Assembly (NCBI GenBank): GCA_964517495.1
Contig: CAZFER010000125.1
Location: 1 to 9,141 of the forward strand
Direction: 5' to 3'
DNA length: 9,141 nt
From: CAZFER01 sp964517495
GTDB lineage: Bacteria > Hinthialibacterota > Hinthialibacteria > Hinthialibacterales > Hinthialibacteraceae
Made by a program: the position numbers and the translations under genes. Below the pieces are notes generated by a model. The model saw only the letters and a program-made list of their open reading frames with translations. It searched no databases and had not been told where the DNA came from. Below are positions 6,533 through 9,141 of this stretch, in pieces; positions within the stretch are counted from its first letter, which is position 1; each line of letters starts with the position of its first letter.

Positions 6533-7480
6533 CTACTCACCGATTTTCATCCCCAACAAAGTGGCGCCCACCACGACCACTTCCTCTCCCAATGCGGCGG
6601 GGACGATCTCATAACGGTCAGCGAAAGGAGAAAATGCATAATTCTGAACTTTTTCCCTCAAAGAATCCCAGAACAGAGGCCCCATCAAAGAGACGCCACC
6701 TCCAATGATAATCTTTTCAGGATGCAATAAGGCAATGACATTGCAAATACCCAATGCCAGAGTTGTGCAAGTCTCATCCAGTAAGGTTTTTGCCAGAAGA
6801 TCGTCTTGCTCAGCGGCTTGATAAACGGTTTCTGCCGTGATGTCATCCACAGAACTGGCCAGTTTGTTTAAAAGGGTCGGTTCCCCATCTTCGACCGCTT
6901 CGCAGGCGCGCTGGCCGATGGACCAGCCGGAACAAATCAGTTCCAGTTTTTCCGGTTCACCCGTATCCGGTTCCGGCACCCACGTGTGCCCGATTTCAGC
7001 TGCACCTAATCCCTGGCCTTCATCGATTGTTCCATCCTGAACCAAACCTCCGCCGATTCCGCTGCCAATGGTGATGTAAAAAATCCTGCGATGACCACGT
7101 CCTGCACCCAGCATGGCTTCTGCGTAACCCGCCACGCTGGCGTCATTTTGGATCGACACCGGCACCTTCCAGCGTTCCTCAAACCATTGCTTTAGCGGGT
7201 AATTATCCCAACCCTTTATTTGATGGGAAACCAGAGTAATCCCTTCTTTGGAATTGACCGGCCCCCCGAATCCCACACCGATGCCGGTAATCTCTTTATT
7301 GGTAAGGCCGGATTTTTCAAGCACTTCATCAACGAGGGATGGGATCGCCTCACGAATGCCAGCCGCGCCTTTTTGGGGATCAATATGGGTTCGGCTGACG
7401 GCGATAAGTTTCTCATTCTGCAAGCCGATCCCGGTTTGCAGTTTGGTTCCACCTATTTCAATGCCTAATGCTAAACTCAT
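6533..7480 (-). CDS. ROK family sugar kinase (glucokinase/N-acetylhexosamine kinase-like)
   Basis: A 315-residue cytoplasmic ROK-family protein without the N-terminal helix-turn-helix of ROK repressors, so most likely an ATP-dependent sugar kinase. Visible motifs are GIEIGGTK (6-13, the phosphate-1 ATP loop, with Glu8 in place of the usual Asp), GFGGPV (70-75), NDASVAGYAEA (112-122, containing the catalytic base D113), TIGSGIGGGLV (137-147), GAAEIGH (159-165, with sugar-contact E162 and H165) and a C-terminal IIIGGGVS adenosine-site motif. The zinc-binding CxCGxxGC segment that normally follows EIGH is missing and is replaced by VPEPDTGEPEKLELICSGW; similar cysteine-less versions occur in other bacteria. 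The start codon overlaps the stop of the SIS gene as ATGA, and no Shine-Dalgarno precedes it, so translation is probably coupled. The sugar substrate cannot be told from sequence. The SIS partner suggests consecutive steps of one sugar pathway. Confidence 0.9.
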   Translation of the reverse strand: MSLALGIEIGGTKLQTGIGLQNEKLIAVSRTHIDPQKGAAGIREAIPSLVDEVLEKSGLTNKEITGIGVGFGGPVNSKEGITLVSHQIKGWDNYPLKQWFEERWKVPVSIQNDASVAGYAEAMLGAGRGHRRIFYITIGSGIGGGLVQDGTIDEGQGLGAAEIGHTWVPEPDTGEPEKLELICSGWSIGQRACEAVEDGEPTLLNKLASSVDDITAETVYQAAEQDDLLAKTLLDETCTTLALGICNVIALLHPEKIIIGGGVSLMGPLFWDSLREKVQNYAFSPFADRYEIVPAALGEEVVVVGATLLGMKIGE

Positions 7481-8052
7481 ACGGCTGCCGCTGTTTTAAA
7501 TCGTTCGCATAAAGTATCAAGAATATAATGAAAAACCACCGCGTGAACTGATTCAACCACTCCCATATTGAATGAAGAGACATGCAGAGAATTATGGGCA
7601 ATTCTCCTTAATTCACCCCCATCATAGCCGGTCATGCCGAAGGTTTTCATCCCATGTTGATTGGCATATTCCACTGCCTTCACCACATTGGGGCTGTTCC
7701 CTGAACCACTGATCGCGATGAGTAACGCTCCCGGCTGGGCAAAGTTTTTGAGTTGCTCCACAAAAATGCGATCGTAGCTGGTGTCATTAGCCCAAGCTAG
7801 AATATAAGGAGTATTGTCAGTGAGGCTCATGACCTTAAGCCGTTTTTGGTTTTCAAAATCACTTAATGTGCCTTTGCCCAAATCTTCACAAATGTGGGAT
7901 GCATTGGCGCCGCTGCCTCCATTGCCGATGACAAAAACAAACGCATCCCGGTTATAGGCGTCTTCGATGGCATCCACCAGCGCATCGGCTTCCGCCGGAT
8001 TCACTTCTTTTAACAGCGTGCAAAAATCATCAAGATAGGTGTTCAGGTTCAT
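7477..8052 (-). CDS. SIS-domain phosphosugar isomerase, GmhA-like
   Basis: A 191-residue single-SIS-domain protein of the length and layout of sedoheptulose-7-phosphate isomerase (GmhA). FVIGNGGSGANASHICEDL (40-58) is the first phosphosugar-binding loop. ISGSGNSPNVVKAVEYA (114-130) is the second, with the typical SxSGNSxN serines. MKTFGMTGYDGGEL (135-148) and the C-terminal helix VVESVHAVVFH (165-175) complete the pattern. The enzyme would isomerise an aldose/ketose phosphate in the cytoplasm; in GmhA this is the first step to the heptose of LPS or S-layer glycans. By eye, His53 and His175 match metal/catalytic histidines of GmhA. The glutamate and glutamine ligands are shifted or replaced (Asp57, Glu167), so the exact substrate is uncertain. 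No HldE or GmhB lies nearby. GGAGGT lies 5 nt before the ATG. It is the first gene of a two-gene operon, overlapping the ROK kinase gene by 4 bp. Confidence 0.88.
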   Translation of the reverse strand: MNLNTYLDDFCTLLKEVNPAEADALVDAIEDAYNRDAFVFVIGNGGSGANASHICEDLGKGTLSDFENQKRLKVMSLTDNTPYILAWANDTSYDRIFVEQLKNFAQPGALLIAISGSGNSPNVVKAVEYANQHGMKTFGMTGYDGGELRRIAHNSLHVSSFNMGVVESVHAVVFHYILDTLCERFKTAAAV

Positions 8053-8057
8053 CCCTG

Positions 8058-8063
8058 ACCTCC
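8058..8063 (-). promoter_or_regulatory. Strong ribosome binding site of the SIS-ROK operon
   Basis: GGAGGT on the minus strand lies 5 nt before the ATG at 8052. It is the best Shine-Dalgarno in the window. It may drive both genes, since the ROK start has none of its own. Confidence 0.8.
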
Positions 8064-8127
8064 GAATATGGTTTAATGAAGTTGGATAATGACAGAATAT
8101 TTAAATCATTTATTATTATGCTTTTAT

Positions 8128-8156
8128 ATAATACTTGTATTTATTTGATGTGAAAA
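8128..8156 (-). promoter_or_regulatory. Candidate sigma-70-type promoter for the SIS-ROK operon
   Basis: On the minus strand TTTTCA (8156-8151) is followed after exactly 17 nt by TATTAT (8133-8128). They match the -35 and -10 consensus at 4 and 5 of 6 positions. It lies in an A+T-rich 107-bp gap, so a chance match is quite possible. The leader would be about 70 nt. Confidence 0.3.
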
Positions 8157-8159
8157 GCT

Positions 8160-9053
8160 TCAAGCAGAGGCCGCCTCAGCCTCCTCTTCCACCTCATGGC
8201 TAGTAAGATTATGTATCAAAACCGAAATCAATATAATCGCCCCGCCGGCCACTGCGAAGTATGAAGGAACTTCACCATTAACGATAAACACCCAGGTTGG
8301 ATTAATAACTGGCTCGATCAACGAAAGAATGGCCACTTCAATGGCAGGCAGGCCCTTAAGCGCAATAATATAAAGGATATAGGCGATACCGATCTGAAAA
8401 ATCCCCAGCCATAAGAGCCCGATCCATGCAGAAAGTGTTCCCAACTGGTTGATGAATTCCGGTTCCAGAATATAGGCAACCGGCAACACAATGACAGCGT
8501 TAATGGCATTCCCCCAAAACACCGCTTCCAAGGGGCCGTGTTCACGGTCACGGCGCAGGGCTAACACCAATCCCGCAAAGGTAAAACCTGAAAAAAGGGC
8601 CACACAGTTTCCCCACCATTGCCGGGGGCTTAATTCATCGAAAAAGAAAAACAGCATTCCCACAATGCTCAATCCAACGGTCAACACCCGGTTTAGGGTG
8701 ATCCGCTCCTTGAGCCACAGAGCGCCGCCCACCAAAACCCAGGCGGGCATGGTATATTGCAAAAAGATGGCGTTAGCCGCCGTGGTGGCCTTCATCGAAA
8801 CCACATACGAAGTGGTCATCGCCACATAACACGCAGTGGCGATCCAGCCTGGAGTGGTCATGCGCAGCAGCTCTTTGGTCCGCCCCTGCCGCCTGAGGTA
8901 AAACCACAAGAATATAGCGGCGATTAACCCCCGCATCCCCGCAATCGGCAAGGCGGTCATTTCCAGGGATTTGATACTGACCCCCCCGGTTGAAAACAAA
9001 AAGACCGAGCCGACAGCCGCCAGGGTGGGAAGAAAACGTTTGCTGTTTGTCAT
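8160..9053 (-). CDS. EamA/DMT family transporter
   Basis: A 297-residue inner-membrane protein with two EamA repeats and ten predicted membrane helices. Repeat one spans about residues 8-138 (FLFSTGGVSIKSL, GMRGLIAAIFLWFYLRR, then LQYTMPAWVLVGGALWLKE). Repeat two spans about 149-280 (GFTFAGLVLALRR, then LSLIEPVINPTWVFIVNGEV). The paired 'P-x-(W/T)-x2-(L/F)-(L/V)...E' segments at the end of the fourth helix of each repeat are the EamA signature. The C-terminus is a short acidic cytoplasmic tail (VEEEAEAASA). The family exports amino acids, nucleosides or other metabolites by the drug/metabolite transporter mechanism; the substrate is not predictable here. The start ATG at 9053 has AGGAGT 10 nt upstream. 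The SIS-ROK pair follows 107 bp downstream on the same strand, probably with its own promoter, so a functional link is weak. Confidence 0.92.
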   Translation of the reverse strand: MTNSKRFLPTLAAVGSVFLFSTGGVSIKSLEMTALPIAGMRGLIAAIFLWFYLRRQGRTKELLRMTTPGWIATACYVAMTTSYVVSMKATTAANAIFLQYTMPAWVLVGGALWLKERITLNRVLTVGLSIVGMLFFFFDELSPRQWWGNCVALFSGFTFAGLVLALRRDREHGPLEAVFWGNAINAVIVLPVAYILEPEFINQLGTLSAWIGLLWLGIFQIGIAYILYIIALKGLPAIEVAILSLIEPVINPTWVFIVNGEVPSYFAVAGGAIILISVLIHNLTSHEVEEEAEAASA

Positions 9054-9141
9054 CGATTCAAGAACTCCTGATCGGGTGTGTATTCATCAGACACAAGATA
9101 TAAAGCATATCTGAATTGGTGATGGGATAAATGGTTGCGGT

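Noticed and set aside
6293..6540. Short open frames on both strands (70 residues plus, 60 residues minus) in the gap between the ROK and M14-like genes
   Set aside because: Both read through the inverted-repeat element and have no ribosome binding site. The peptides look like translations of an intergenic repeat, and the minus one overlaps the ROK 3' end.
8491..8829. 112-residue plus-strand basic open frame opposite the EamA transporter
   Set aside because: It is a shadow of the hydrophobic transporter coding sequence. The basic composition is what antisense of membrane-helix codons gives.

Overview
This is ordinary-looking bacterial chromosome with moderate G+C. It has Gram-negative features: Sec signal peptides, a DMT-type exporter, and sugar-phosphate enzymes of the kind that feed envelope polysaccharides. 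Several proteins (the CCP-like M14 protein with an Ig-like tail, the zinc-motif-less ROK protein, DUF2203, the long phosphosugar mutase) remind me of Planctomycetes/PVC-type bacteria or an uncultured candidate phylum. That is an impression from protein style. No marker gene in the window settles the taxonomy. I see no rRNA, tRNA, CRISPR array, IS transposase or phage gene.

Layout. Positions 1-357 (+) hold a coiled-coil protein, or the 3' end of one, built on six nearly identical 21-bp repeats. It ends in a motif typical of the tails of Uma2/Rpn-type PD-(D/E)XK proteins. Positions 463-1188 (+) encode a secreted protein of unknown function. Every gene from 1198 to 9053 is on the minus strand. 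In transcription order these are: an EamA/DMT transporter (9053-8160); a tightly coupled pair, SIS-domain phosphosugar isomerase (8052-7477) and ROK sugar kinase (7480-6533), overlapping by 4 bp; a 339-bp gap carrying a small inverted-repeat (MITE/REP-like) element; a secreted, apparently catalytically degenerate M14 carboxypeptidase-like protein (6193-4625); and a probable operon of a long phosphoglucomutase/phosphomannomutase-family enzyme (4505-2265), a Nudix hydrolase (2230-1679) and a DUF2203 protein (1608-1198).

Functional reading. The SIS, ROK and mutase proteins all act on sugars or sugar phosphates, and the Nudix protein looks like an ADP-sugar/ADP-ribose pyrophosphatase. The region can therefore be read as sugar-phosphate and nucleotide-sugar housekeeping, though one joint pathway is only inferred. 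The most unusual items are the M14 protein that has lost a zinc ligand and the arginine and glutamate active-site residues, the mutase with substitutions at three conserved loops, and the translationally coupled SIS-ROK pair whose substrate cannot be deduced. I do not see a clear new defence or mobile system here.
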